From NCBI RefSeq assembly GCF_900156025.1, contig NZ_FTMO01000004.1, positions 124,001-188,000 of the forward strand: a stretch of 64,000 bases of DNA, written 5' to 3'. Within the stretch, counting starts at the first letter, position 1. Each line of letters starts with the position of its first letter. The stretch is from Allobosea sp. TND4EK4 (GTDB lineage Bacteria > Pseudomonadota > Alphaproteobacteria > Rhizobiales > Beijerinckiaceae). A program made the translations under genes and the position numbers. The notes below the pieces were generated by a model. The model was given only the letters and a program-made list of their open reading frames with translations. It was not told the DNA's origin and did not search any database. This document shows, piece by piece, positions 18,630 through 26,973 of the stretch.

Positions 18630-18820
18630 CGATGTCTCCATCCTTACAGATGGGCGCGCCCCGTTGGGGGGGCGTGTCCCGTCGATGGGGGTAAGGCGGA
18701 GGGGGTGGGGGAGTCAAGGTGGAGCTTCTTGTGACCCGAACAATCACATGGCACTAGGCGGGATTAACCGGGAATAAGCGGGATCAGGTTGCGCTTCGTA
18801 TGAGGTAAGTCACGGAAGAG

Positions 18821-19795
18821 TTACTCTGTAACCCTTCCGCTAGGCGTGGGATCGGATTTATCAATGCCCAAGCTGTCAAGCCAGCGTGCCACAGAATATC
18901 GGCCCAGGACTGTGTATATCCCACCACCACCACAATGCAGCGAGGCAGATTGTTGATCGCTGCCCATTCCTCGCGACGTCACGCCGACTAGCCGCGCTTT
19001 CGGATCTCCTGGCAATTGAGCCATGATCGGCCCACCACTGTCTCCCCCGCATGTATCGGACACAGCAGTTCCGGAGGGGCGTCGGTCTGCCAAGATCATC
19101 TCGACGAACGGGGTGCAGCCTCGTTTAGTGAACTGCTTGTCTGCGCAATTGATTGATAGCACCGGGATATGCGCCTCTAGCCTCAACCCCCAGCCGGATT
19201 TTTCCGTAAGGCCGTAGCCAAGAGCTCGGAATGTCGCCGGCCACGATGCTACGCTTGCCATTGGGTGAGGTATGAGGTGACGCAGCCTATGCGTGGGCCC
19301 CTTCGGATCCGCGTTTAAAATCAGTATTGCGAGGTCGTTTCCTATAATTTTATCATTCCCGCAATAATATCCATCAAATAATAGAACTTCCTTTACTGAA
19401 AACCATTTAGATGCAGATCTAATGTTTGCTGAATTAGTTACCTGATAGCTGCTTTTTATCCCGCATCCGCAATGTCCTGCGGTAATGATCTGATGCGGGC
19501 CGATCAACGTTCCGCTGCAAATATAGTTCAGGCCGTCTTCTTTCTTGTAACTAATTCCAAATACATCGTCATAATGGGATGGTTTGCCATTGAAAATATA
19601 TGGAGTTATACGGTCTTTTCCGATGGCGCCCCCTGGAACGTAGGTGTGCTTTGAGTCGCGCCTGCCGTAAAATCCATCCTCAGTTGAAACGTTGATCTGA
19701 GCGGAAGCATTTTGTGAAACCGCACGATCAATGCCGATTGCGCTCGCTATATAGAGCGTGGATAGCGCCAAAGCTATTCGCAAAAATGTCGTCAT
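18821..19795 (-). CDS. Secreted trypsin-like serine protease (S1 family)
   Basis: A 324-residue exported chymotrypsin-fold protease. A signal peptide covers about residues 1-28 (hydrophobic FLRIALALSTLYIASAIG). The triad is complete: His108 in TAGHCG, Asp154 in GNDLAIL, Ser253 in GGDSGGP. Asp247, six residues before the Ser, matches trypsin Asp189 and predicts cleavage after Arg or Lys. Several cysteines (93, 109, 111, 145, 217, 227, 249, 288) suggest disulfides. The ATG at 19795 overlaps the stop of the upstream lipoprotein gene by 4 bp (ATGA), so the two are translationally coupled; a start 20 codons upstream is rejected. Base composition is clearly lower in GC than its neighbours, suggesting horizontal acquisition. 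Confidence 0.9.
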   Translation of the reverse strand: MTTFLRIALALSTLYIASAIGIDRAVSQNASAQINVSTEDGFYGRRDSKHTYVPGGAIGKDRITPYIFNGKPSHYDDVFGISYKKEDGLNYICSGTLIGPHQIITAGHCGCGIKSSYQVTNSANIRSASKWFSVKEVLLFDGYYCGNDKIIGNDLAILILNADPKGPTHRLRHLIPHPMASVASWPATFRALGYGLTEKSGWGLRLEAHIPVLSINCADKQFTKRGCTPFVEMILADRRPSGTAVSDTCGGDSGGPIMAQLPGDPKARLVGVTSRGMGSDQQSASLHCGGGGIYTVLGRYSVARWLDSLGIDKSDPTPSGRVTE

Positions 19796-20997
19796 CGGCT
19801 GTATTGGGCCCACGCCTTTTCGCAGGAGGGCTGGTCCATTCCAATATCGCCACAATACTTCATGAATTTGAGGTGATCAGGCGCTCCAGATGTTTCTCTT
19901 AACGATGCGGATGGTTCGCCTGTTGCTACCAATCCATAGGGCGCTGACCGCTCAACGCCGGTGGCGGCAGCGATATCATGGCCGGCAGGCATATCTTGCC
20001 GTTTCTTCAAGGCCTCGGTCGCGGCATCAAGATAAGCGGTCCGCGCCTGTAGCAACTCGGTTTGCGCAGTAATCTCTTTCTTTCGCTCTTGGAGCACGCT
20101 GACATTCCGAGCTATGCTCCCAACCACAGCGTCATTGGCGGCTTCGATGACCTTGAGCGGCAGTGAAGCCAGACCCACGGCTTCGGCTGGTTTTACGACT
20201 TGCACTTCTGTCGGAATACCGCCCGCAAACGTCAATGTGGTTTCGCGCTTCACGAATGCGGTTCGTTGCACATCCAGTCGCAAAGCAGGCGATAGGTTCG
20301 CCATTTCAATCATTTGAGAGCGTTCTAGGATATACCCCCCGCGCACCCGGCGGAAAACTCGAACCCGGTGGCTTTGCGGTCGCCGATAATAGATGCCGGG
20401 GGCCTTTTGAACCGCTCGTATGTCGAAGCTCACGTAGCTGGAGCGCTCCAGAGCATCGGCGGTGGCAGAGCAAGCTGTCTTCGCCCCCTCAACTGCTAGG
20501 CAGAGTCCGTGCGGCTGCAGCCAACGGTTGGTTTCTGCCATCTCGGCATCACGAAATGGATCGAATGAATGGCTAGCAACCACGGTGGGGACTTGGCCTC
20601 CGACTGCGGCCTCCCGGAGCATCGAGACAACAGATTTGGTTAAAGCCTGAACGACTTCCGTGGTCTTGTCGTCATTGATCGAACCAATTCGCGTAAGTAA
20701 GCCTTTTTCAGAAATCGAGACTTTGACGTCATCGCTGGAAAGAGGTGAAAGATCTAAGCCAATGTCGATGTGCCCTGAGCGGTCCGGAACAACTTCACTG
20801 ACAATCGCTACTGAGCTGTTCGCGCCTTGCTTTTGGAGCGAAACTGTCAAAACATGCTTCGGTAGATAGTATGATCCTGCTGACTGACCACTCGTATAGG
20901 CTCCGACGCCATTCGATGCATCATAGCTGTTCACGACTGAACAACCAGCAAGGAGCATCGCCGCCACTGCGGCAGCAGGCAGAGAATTTGTGATCAT
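19792..20997 (-). CDS. Lipoprotein of unknown function paired with the protease
   Basis: A 401-residue predicted lipoprotein: the signal peptide MITNSLPAAAVAAMLLAGC has the lipobox LAGC, with acylated Cys at about residue 19. The N-terminal half is predicted beta-rich (SAGSYYLPKHVLTVSLQ; HIDIGLDLSPLSSDDVKVSI). A Cys pair surrounds GLCLAVEGAKTAC. A helical, charged stretch near 310-340 (ERKKEITAQTELLQARTAYL) looks like a short coiled coil, and the C-terminus has two more cysteines (KYCGDIGMDQPSCEKAW). I recognise no family with confidence. It is the first gene of a two-gene unit with the protease, sharing its lower GC, so it may be the substrate, anchor or inhibitor of that enzyme. Confidence 0.8.
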   Translation of the reverse strand: MITNSLPAAAVAAMLLAGCSVVNSYDASNGVGAYTSGQSAGSYYLPKHVLTVSLQKQGANSSVAIVSEVVPDRSGHIDIGLDLSPLSSDDVKVSISEKGLLTRIGSINDDKTTEVVQALTKSVVSMLREAAVGGQVPTVVASHSFDPFRDAEMAETNRWLQPHGLCLAVEGAKTACSATADALERSSYVSFDIRAVQKAPGIYYRRPQSHRVRVFRRVRGGYILERSQMIEMANLSPALRLDVQRTAFVKRETTLTFAGGIPTEVQVVKPAEAVGLASLPLKVIEAANDAVVGSIARNVSVLQERKKEITAQTELLQARTAYLDAATEALKKRQDMPAGHDIAAATGVERSAPYGLVATGEPSASLRETSGAPDHLKFMKYCGDIGMDQPSCEKAWAQYSR

Positions 20998-21263
20998 CTA
21001 GCCTGCCCCCGTATTTTACGTCGGCAGGCTGTCCAACTGAGGCATCTGGGTCAAGAGTAGCCGCTTCCCTTAAGACAGTTCTCCACACCTTTAGATTGCA
21101 TTGCGTGAAAGAGACATCGCGCACTGCGGATCTCCAGCGACGGACGGCGCGGAATTGCGCCAATCATGGGTCGAAGAATCGGGAGATGACCGAGAGGAAG
21201 CTGACTTTCGCGCTCGCGCCTAGCCGTCACGGAGCCGCTGCACCTCCTTGCTGCAACGGCAGG

Positions 21264-21308
21264 CCCTCATCCGGCGCTCCGTGCCATCGTCTCCCATCTG
21301 GGAGAAGG
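21264..21308. repeat. CCCTCATCCGG...GGGAGAAGG hairpin repeat
   Basis: CCCTCATCCGGCGCTCCGTG followed by a TCTCCC-ATCT-GGGAGA hairpin. This pattern resembles a dispersed intergenic repeat that I recall from many Rhizobiales genomes. It lies in the roughly 500-bp stretch (20998-21500) between the lipoprotein gene and a small ORF, where I see no other gene. Confidence 0.5.
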
Positions 21309-21326
21309 AAGAGCGTCGCGGTTGCT

Positions 21327-21375
21327 GTCATCGTCATGCTCTGGCTTGTCCCGAGCATCCCCGTCTTGAACACGA
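21327..21375. repeat. Partial copy of the GTCAT-type repeat
   Basis: Contains GTCAT and TGCTCTGGCTTGTCCCGAGCA, an imperfect inverted pair of the same style as the other repeat copies, but with no clear closing ATGAC arm. Confidence 0.4.
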
Positions 21376-21500
21376 CTTCCGACCCGTGAAGACGTGGAGG
21401 GTCGCCACAGGGGCGGCCCTGACGGGTGGGGGGCGGCACGCTCCGGTTTTTCGTGATAGGCAGCGGGTCTCTCCTTCAGACAACGAGACGACGACCCGCC

Positions 21501-21761
21501 ATGGCCAAGAAGACCCCCGAACAGCTCGCCCGTGAATTCGAGGGGCGCAAGGCCAAGGGGCTGGCCAAGGGCGGGGCGGCGTTCTGGCCGAATTTTCTCG
21601 CCAATGCCGTGCTGAAGCTCACCGCGCAGCGCGAGGCGATCACGCCCGAGGCGCTGATCGCGCTCGTCGAGCGCGAGGGCGAGAGCGCCGACATCCACGT
21701 CAGGACCGGCGCGGCGGAGGCCGTCGCCCGGCTGAAGCAGGCCATCGCCAAGGGAAGCTGA
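21501..21761 (+). CDS. Small hypothetical protein, 86 aa
   Basis: Unrecognised. The ATG at 21501 begins MAKKTPEQLAREFEGRKAKG, giving a basic, helical cytosolic protein ending in AVARLKQAIAKGS. It has no membrane segment, cysteine or known motif. An open frame continues 25 codons upstream but through a repeat-like region, so the shorter start is preferred although its ribosome site is weak. Codon usage (G/C at third positions) matches the host genes, which supports it being real. It lies between two repeat elements. Confidence 0.55.
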   Translation: MAKKTPEQLAREFEGRKAKGLAKGGAAFWPNFLANAVLKLTAQREAITPEALIALVEREGESADIHVRTGAAEAVARLKQAIAKGS

Positions 21762-21789
21762 GGGGCGGCGAGGGGCGCGCGCGGCCTTC

Positions 21790-21928
21790 TGTCATTCCGG
21801 GGCGGCCGGCAGGCCGAACCCGGAACCCACGACCGGGTGGGCGCCTGCGAGGGGCGGAACCGCTTGTGCGGCAAGGCGGTCCCTGCTCGTGGGTTCCGGG
21901 TTCTCGCTGCGCGAGCCCCGGAATGACA
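21790..21928. repeat. GTCAT...ATGAC intergenic palindromic repeat, copy 3 (long form)
   Basis: Opens TGTCATTCCGGGGC and closes GCCCCGGAATGACA, a 14-bp perfect inverted repeat. Inside are a second inverted pair (GAACCCGGAACCCACGA with TCGTGGGTTCCGGGTTC) and a third (GGAACCGC with GCGGTCC, imperfect). The whole 139-bp unit could fold into one long cruciform. Confidence 0.8.
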
Positions 21929-22497
21929 GAGGAAAAAGCCTCTCCAAAACTTATCCCCGCCCCTCACCGCGCCCTTAATCTGCGACCACCTCGTCCCCGA
22001 GGGGCAGCCATCCGGAGGTGTGCCGTTGGTGTGGGCGAGGTCGGCGCCTGCGGGTGGAGTCACGATCCACTCCCGGGAGGCTGCGGGGCACCGCCCTGGG
22101 GGTAATACGGCCCCTGCGCGAGGAGCTCGCTGGACGGAGAGCGGCGCGGAAGGGTTTCGCGAGCGCGGTGGTGAAGAGGCCGTGCCGGGCCGGCGAGGGA
22201 CAGGCCCCTCCCGCAACCCGGCGCCAGCGGCCGGAGCGCTGCCGGGCGGACGGAACGCCGGACGCGGCGCCTTCCTTACAAGCGCGGCCCGTGGCTTGAA
22301 AATCGCCGGAAGCGGAGCGCCACGGGGCGTGCGGAGGGTGGCTCAATCCCTCCGCGCCGCATCCTGGCTCAATGGAAGCGGCCCGATACCCCTGCGCCTC
22401 GCGGCGCTCCGCTGCCCCTCATCCTCGACGAACGTGCCACCGGCGCGGGCGGCGAAGGCGCTTGCGCGGTCCCCGGCCGTGCGCCGCGGCCCCGCCC
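21929..22497. other. GC-rich 570-bp stretch without a convincing gene
   Basis: No frame here shows recognisable protein features, and open frames exist on both strands as expected in GC-rich DNA. The DNA is rich in short inverted repeats, for example GAGGGGCAGCC near 22000 and GTGCCGGGCCGGCGAGG near 22185. It lacks the hallmark motifs of RNase P RNA, tmRNA, SRP RNA or a cobalamin riboswitch. It lies upstream of the long GTCAT repeat's end and beside the stop of the amidohydrolase gene. It may hold an unannotated structured RNA or decayed sequence. Confidence 0.35.
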
Positions 22498-23373
22498 TCA
22501 CGCCCGCCAGGGCTTGCGGCCGCGCCGCTCCAGATAGACCCGCTCCGCAGTGCCGCCGAAGATCGCGGCCTTTTCGCCGGCCGAGAGGGTTTCGGTCAGC
22601 CGCTCGGCCGCTTCCAGCCAGCGCCGATAGGGCGCGCGCAAGGTCACGACCGGCCAGTCGCTGCCGAAGAGCAGGCGCTGCGGCCCGAAACAGGCCAGCA
22701 GGTGGTCGAAAGCGGGCTTCAGCGTCTCCAGCGACCAGTCCGGCGCGGCTTCGGTGACGAGGCCGGAGAGCTTGCAGATTGTGTTGGGCCGCGCCGCGAT
22801 CGCGGCGATGCCGGCACGCCATCCGGCGAGATCGCCGCGGATGAGATCGGGCTTGGCGCCGTGGTCGAGCACGACGGGGCGCTCAGTCTCGCGCTCCAGC
22901 AGGGCGAGCAGGGCGGGGATCTGCGGCGGCTTCACCAGCGCGTCGAAGACGAGGCCGTGCTGCCGCATCGCCGCGAAGGCGGGGGCGAGACCGGGGCGGG
23001 CGAGCCAGTCCGGATCGGGAAGGTCCTGCACCATCGGGCGCAAGCCGACCAGCAGCGGGTCGGCGGCGAGCGCGGCGATGCGGGCGGGGGCGCCCGGCGC
23101 CTCGAAATCGGCCCAGCCGACGACGCCGGCGACGAAGGGCGTTCCGGCCGCGGTCTCGAGCAGGAAGCGGGTCTCCGCCTCGGTCGGCGCGGCCTGGACG
23201 AGGAGGGTGGCGTCGATGCCGCCGGCGGCGAGAAGGGGCGCGAGGTCGGCGGGCGTGAAGTCGCGGTAGAGCGGGGCGAGACCCGGCGTCAGCCAGCCAT
23301 AGTCGCCGCGGGCGAGCCGCCAGAGATGCTGGTGGGAATCGATGCGCGGGGCGCGGTTCGCGGGGGCGGTCAT
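22498..23373 (-). CDS. Amidohydrolase 2 family protein (probable sugar-lactone hydrolase)
   Basis: A 291-residue TIM-barrel metal hydrolase. RIDSHQHLW (about 9-17) carries the HxH metal motif. HGAKPDLI in mid-protein has a conserved barrel His, and LLFGSDWPVVTL (about 240-251) the catalytic Asp. This combination (IDSHQHLWxxxxGDYGWL near the N-terminus, GSDWPV near the C-terminus) is typical of L-fucono-, L-rhamnono- and 4-sulfomuconolactonase-type enzymes. The neighbouring carbohydrate ABC importer, DHDPS-family enzyme and TRAP transporter support a role in opening a sugar lactone to an acid. The ATG at 23373 is chosen to start just before the HQH motif as in relatives; it is divergent from the importer genes. 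Confidence 0.84.
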   Translation of the reverse strand: MTAPANRAPRIDSHQHLWRLARGDYGWLTPGLAPLYRDFTPADLAPLLAAGGIDATLLVQAAPTEAETRFLLETAAGTPFVAGVVGWADFEAPGAPARIAALAADPLLVGLRPMVQDLPDPDWLARPGLAPAFAAMRQHGLVFDALVKPPQIPALLALLERETERPVVLDHGAKPDLIRGDLAGWRAGIAAIAARPNTICKLSGLVTEAAPDWSLETLKPAFDHLLACFGPQRLLFGSDWPVVTLRAPYRRWLEAAERLTETLSAGEKAAIFGGTAERVYLERRGRKPWRA

Positions 23374-23583
23374 GCGGCGGCTCCGGGCGTGGCGGCTGGG
23401 TTCTGCCGCCCTGTCTGCACGCCAACATGTCAGCTTGCAACCGCCGTGAAAGCGAGCTAGCGTCCGGCCCGATCGCAGGGGTCCTGACGATAAGTCAGGT
23501 GTCCTTCTGCGCAGCAAAGCCCGGCAAGGGCGAAGATCAAGCGGTCCGATCATGGCCGCGCAGATGTCCGTGGGAGGACGCCG

Positions 23584-24921
23584 ATGACCGATCACCTTCT
23601 CAAGCCGACCCGTCGTGTCCTGCTCGCGGGCGGCACCGCCGCGATCGCCGCGCCGCTGGTGCTGCGCAAGGCGCAGGCGCAGGGCGCGTTCGACTGGAAG
23701 AAGTTCTCCGGCCAGTCGATCGACGTGCTGCTGGTGAAGAACCCGCGCTCGGACCTGATGCAGCAGGCGGAGAAGGAATTCACCGAGCTCACCGGCATCA
23801 AGGTCTCGTCGGAGCAGGTGCCGGAGCAGCAGCAGCGCCAGAAGGCGGTGATCGAATTCGCCTCGGGCAAGCCCTCCTTCGACGTCAGCGGCATCTCGCT
23901 GCATGTCCAGAAGCGCATGGCCGCGAAGGGCAAGTGGTTCGAGAACCTCGACCCCTTCATCAAGAACGCGGCGCTGACCGCGCCTGATTTCGACTTCGCA
24001 GATTTCGGCGCCGGCCCGGTCGCCTATGCGCGGCAGGCGGACGGGGCCCTCGATACGGTCCCGTTCTTCGTCGACTACTGGATCGTCTACTACAACAAGG
24101 AGCTCTTCGAGGCGAAGGGCGTGGCCTATCCGAAGTCGATGGACGAGATGTTCACGGCGGCGCAGAAGCTGCACGATCCCGCCAAGGGCATCGCCGGCTT
24201 CGTCTCGCGCGGGCTGAAGAACGCCAACGTCCCCGTCTGGACCTCGCTGATGCTCGGCCAGGGCGTGGAGACGGTGACGCCGGACGGCAAGCTCGCCACC
24301 GACACGCCCGAGGCGATCTGGGCGGCCGAGCTCTACAAGAAGCTCAACAAGGAGACCGGCCCGGTCGGCTCCGTCGGCTTCAACTGGAACGAGTGCCAGA
24401 CCACCTTCATGCAGGGCCGCGCCGCGATGTGGCTCGACGGCGTCGGCTTCGCCACGCCGCTGGAGGACCCGACCAAGTCGCGCATCGTCGGCAAGGTCGG
24501 CTACGGCATCACGCCGCCGGGGCCGAAGGCTCACCATGCCGGCATGTTCGCCGACGGAATGGGCATCTCGCGCGGCTCCTCCAAGAAGGAGGCGGCCTGG
24601 CTCTACATCCAGTTCATGACCAACAAGAAGAACCAGCTCGCCATGCTGAAGGCCGGCGCCGGCGCGCCGGGCCGCTCCTCGGCCTATCTCGACAAGGCGA
24701 CGATCGAGGCCTCCAAGTTCGGCAAGCAGTATTTCGACTGCCTGCTGGGCTCGGCCAAGATCGCGCGGGCCGGCCTGCCGCAGATCGTGCCGGTGACCGA
24801 GTTCCGCGACGTGTTCGGCGTGGCGCTGACCAATGCGATCGGCGGCGCGGATGTCGCGGCCGAGCTCAAGAAGGCAACCGAGACCTTCGCCCCGGTGCTC
24901 GCCAAGAGCGAGCAGGGCTGA
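23584..24921 (+). CDS. Carbohydrate ABC transporter substrate-binding protein (family 1)
   Basis: A 445-residue periplasmic binding protein. The N-terminus has a twin-arginine-type signal (TRRVLLAGGTAAIAAPLVL, residues 9-27). The mature body has family-1 features: SYNKEL-like VDYWIVYYNKELFEAKGVAYP (split) around 155-175, FMQGRAAMWLDG, and AWLYIQFMTNKKNQLAMLKAGAGAPGR (split). The likely ligand is a sugar, sugar acid or polyol. It is the first gene of a unit with two permeases; a repeat lies between it and the first permease. No ATPase gene is present nearby. Confidence 0.9.
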   Translation: MTDHLLKPTRRVLLAGGTAAIAAPLVLRKAQAQGAFDWKKFSGQSIDVLLVKNPRSDLMQQAEKEFTELTGIKVSSEQVPEQQQRQKAVIEFASGKPSFDVSGISLHVQKRMAAKGKWFENLDPFIKNAALTAPDFDFADFGAGPVAYARQADGALDTVPFFVDYWIVYYNKELFEAKGVAYPKSMDEMFTAAQKLHDPAKGIAGFVSRGLKNANVPVWTSLMLGQGVETVTPDGKLATDTPEAIWAAELYKKLNKETGPVGSVGFNWNECQTTFMQGRAAMWLDGVGFATPLEDPTKSRIVGKVGYGITPPGPKAHHAGMFADGMGISRGSSKKEAAWLYIQFMTNKKNQLAMLKAGAGAPGRSSAYLDKATIEASKFGKQYFDCLLGSAKIARAGLPQIVPVTEFRDVFGVALTNAIGGADVAAELKKATETFAPVLAKSEQG

Positions 24922-24931
24922 CGAGACGACC

Positions 24932-25012
24932 GTCCTGGCCGGGCTCGTCCCGGCCAGGACGGGGATCAGCACGCGGTTTCCAGAAGATGCCCGGGCCAGG
25001 CCCGTGCATGAC
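24932..25012. repeat. GTCAT-family intergenic repeat, copy 4 (variant)
   Basis: A perfect 12-bp stem (24932-24943 with 24949-24960) around CTCGT, followed by CCCGGGCCAGGCCCG and ending GCATGAC. It fills the gap between the binding-protein gene and the first permease gene, where such structures often protect the binding-protein mRNA. Confidence 0.7.
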
Positions 25013-25023
25013 GGTTCAGGCGC

Positions 25024-25950
25024 ATGACGACGACCTCCCTGCCGGCCAGCCTTGATGATGTGACCGCGACGGCGGCCAGGGAATCGGCCGATTTCACGCC
25101 GCGTTACTGGCTGTTCTCGCTGCCGGCGGTGCTGGTCATCGCGGCGGTGATCGTCTTCCCGTGGATCTACACGCTGTTCATGTCCTTGCAGGACTGGAAG
25201 ATCGGCGGCGGGTCGGAATTCGTCGGGCTCGGCAATTTCATGGATCTGGCGAAGGATCAGCGCTTCGTCGAATCGATGGGGCACACGGTCTATTTCACCG
25301 TGCTGGCGGTGGTGCTGCCGATTGTCTTCGGCACGGCGGCGGCCCTTGTCTTCCACCGCGAATTCCCCGCGCGCGGGCTGCTGCGGACGATCTTCATCAT
25401 GCCGATGATGGCGACGCCGGTCGCGGTGGCGCTGGTCTGGACGATGATGTTCCATCCCCAGCTCGGCGTGCTGAACTACCTGCTCTCGCTGGTCGGCATC
25501 GGGCCCTCGGCCTGGGTCTACGATCCCGGCACGGTGATCCCGACGCTCGTCATGGTCGAGGTCTGGCACTGGACGCCGCTCGTCATGCTGATCGTGCTCG
25601 GCGGTCTCGCCGGGCTGCCGAAGGAGCCCTATGAATCGGCCCTGATCGACGGCGCCAACGACTGGCACATGTTCCGGCACATCACGCTGCCGCTGGTCTG
25701 GCCCTTCATCATGGTGGCGATCGTGATCCGCACCATCGACGCGCTGAAGGCCTTCGACACGATCTTCGTCATCACGCAGGGCGGGCCGGGCACCGCGTCC
25801 GAGACGATGAACATCTTCCTCTATCTGCAGGCGTTCCAGTTCTACAAGATCGGCTACGCCTCCGCCGTCGTGGTGATCTTCTTCATCATCATCATCATGC
25901 TCTCGCTGCTGCTGCTCTATGCACGGCAGAAGTCGAAGTGGAACGCGTGA
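25024..25950 (+). CDS. Carbohydrate ABC transporter permease (MalF type)
   Basis: A 308-residue inner-membrane permease with six predicted helices, the first at about 35-55 (LFSLPAVLVIAAVIVFPWIYTLF, split). The conserved cytoplasmic EAA loop reads EPYESALIDGANDWHMFRHITLPLVWP (about 201-227, split), the docking site for an ATPase. ITQGGPGTASETMNIFLY after it is typical of sugar permeases. It pairs with the downstream MalG-type permease. Confidence 0.92.
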   Translation: MTTTSLPASLDDVTATAARESADFTPRYWLFSLPAVLVIAAVIVFPWIYTLFMSLQDWKIGGGSEFVGLGNFMDLAKDQRFVESMGHTVYFTVLAVVLPIVFGTAAALVFHREFPARGLLRTIFIMPMMATPVAVALVWTMMFHPQLGVLNYLLSLVGIGPSAWVYDPGTVIPTLVMVEVWHWTPLVMLIVLGGLAGLPKEPYESALIDGANDWHMFRHITLPLVWPFIMVAIVIRTIDALKAFDTIFVITQGGPGTASETMNIFLYLQAFQFYKIGYASAVVVIFFIIIIMLSLLLLYARQKSKWNA

Positions 25951-25979
25951 TGGCGAACCCTTCCATGGCAACCACGCCG

Positions 25980-26027
25980 CCATCCCGGGCGACCGAAGGG
26001 AGACCGCTGCGCTCCGTCCGGGATGAC
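25980..26027. repeat. GTCAT-family intergenic repeat, copy 5 (short form)
   Basis: CATCCCGGGCGACCGAAGGG at the left shares its first bases with copy 1, and GTCCGGGATGAC closes the right end. It lies in the 112-bp gap between the two permease genes. Confidence 0.72.
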
Positions 26028-26062
26028 GCCGAGGGCATGGCAAGCGGAAGGCGAGCTTTCCC

Positions 26063-26881
26063 ATGAACCGTATCGCCAAAAAGGTCGGCTTCTGGCTCTC
26101 GGTCTTCGTGCTGGTCTCTCCGGCGGTGCTGGTCTTCCTCTGGATGATCTCGCTGTCGCTGAAGAACGAGCTCGACAACACCGCCTTTCCGCCGGTCTTC
26201 ATCCCGAACCCGCCGACGCTGGCGAACTATGTCGACGTGTTCGCGAAGAACAATTTCGCGCTCTATCTCTGGAACTCGATCCTCGTCACGGGCGGGGCGG
26301 TGCTGTTCGGGCTTCTGGTCGGCGTGCCGGCCGGCTACGGCATCGCGCGCGGCAAGGCGCACAAATTCGCCGTGCTGATCCTGGTGGCGCGGATGACGCC
26401 GGCCCTGTCCTATCTGATCCCGCTCTTCCTGCTCTTTCAGATCACGGGGCTGGTGGGCTCCATCACGGCGCTGGTCATCACGCATCTCGTCATCACCATC
26501 CCGATCATCGTCTGGATCATGATCGGGTACTTCGAAAATGTTCCCATGGAACTCGAGGACGCGTCGCGCATCGACGGCGCCACGACCTGGCAGGCCTTTC
26601 GCCATGTGGCGCTGCCGCTGGCCAAGCCCGGCATCGTGGTCGGCGGCATCCTCGCCTTCATCTTCTCCTGGAACAACTTCATCTTCTCGGTGGTGCTCGG
26701 CGGCAAGGCGAGTCGCACGCTGCCCTCGGCGGTCTACAACTCGCTCACCTTCGAGCAGATCTCCTGGGGGCCGCTGGCAGCGGCCGCGCTGCTGGTCACG
26801 CTGCCGGTCCTGCTCGTCACCGTCATCGCCCAACGCCAGATCGTCGCCGGCCTCTCGGCAGGCGGCCTGAAGGACGGCTAG
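26063..26881 (+). CDS. Carbohydrate ABC transporter permease (MalG type)
   Basis: A 272-residue inner-membrane permease with six predicted helices. The EAA loop reads PMELEDASRIDGATTWQAFRHVALPLAKPG (about 159-188, split), and the C-terminal SWNNFIFSVVLGG is typical of the MalG group. It is the second permease of this importer. Together with the binding protein the set lacks only the nucleotide-binding subunit, which must come from elsewhere. Confidence 0.92.
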   Translation: MNRIAKKVGFWLSVFVLVSPAVLVFLWMISLSLKNELDNTAFPPVFIPNPPTLANYVDVFAKNNFALYLWNSILVTGGAVLFGLLVGVPAGYGIARGKAHKFAVLILVARMTPALSYLIPLFLLFQITGLVGSITALVITHLVITIPIIVWIMIGYFENVPMELEDASRIDGATTWQAFRHVALPLAKPGIVVGGILAFIFSWNNFIFSVVLGGKASRTLPSAVYNSLTFEQISWGPLAAAALLVTLPVLLVTVIAQRQIVAGLSAGGLKDG

Positions 26882-26973
26882 CCGACCCACGCTGCACCGA
26901 CCGCGCCTGCAGCGGGCCAAACCTTGCTTCGTTCAACATGTCAGTCGCCACTCAGTCCACGAAAGTCAGCTCC

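Noticed and set aside
18764-18777. TTAACCGGGAATAA as a CtrA site upstream of serC
   Set aside because: Only the first half-site is exact; the second is TAA-only, and serC has no known link to CtrA.
21960-22350. Possible RNase P RNA, tmRNA, SRP RNA or cobalamin riboswitch
   Set aside because: None of the hallmark conserved segments of those RNAs is visible; kept only as an unexplained region.
23374-26202. Minus-strand extension of the amidohydrolase frame across the ABC importer genes
   Set aside because: Antisense to three clear transporter genes; composition is His/Asp/Arg-rich shadow sequence.
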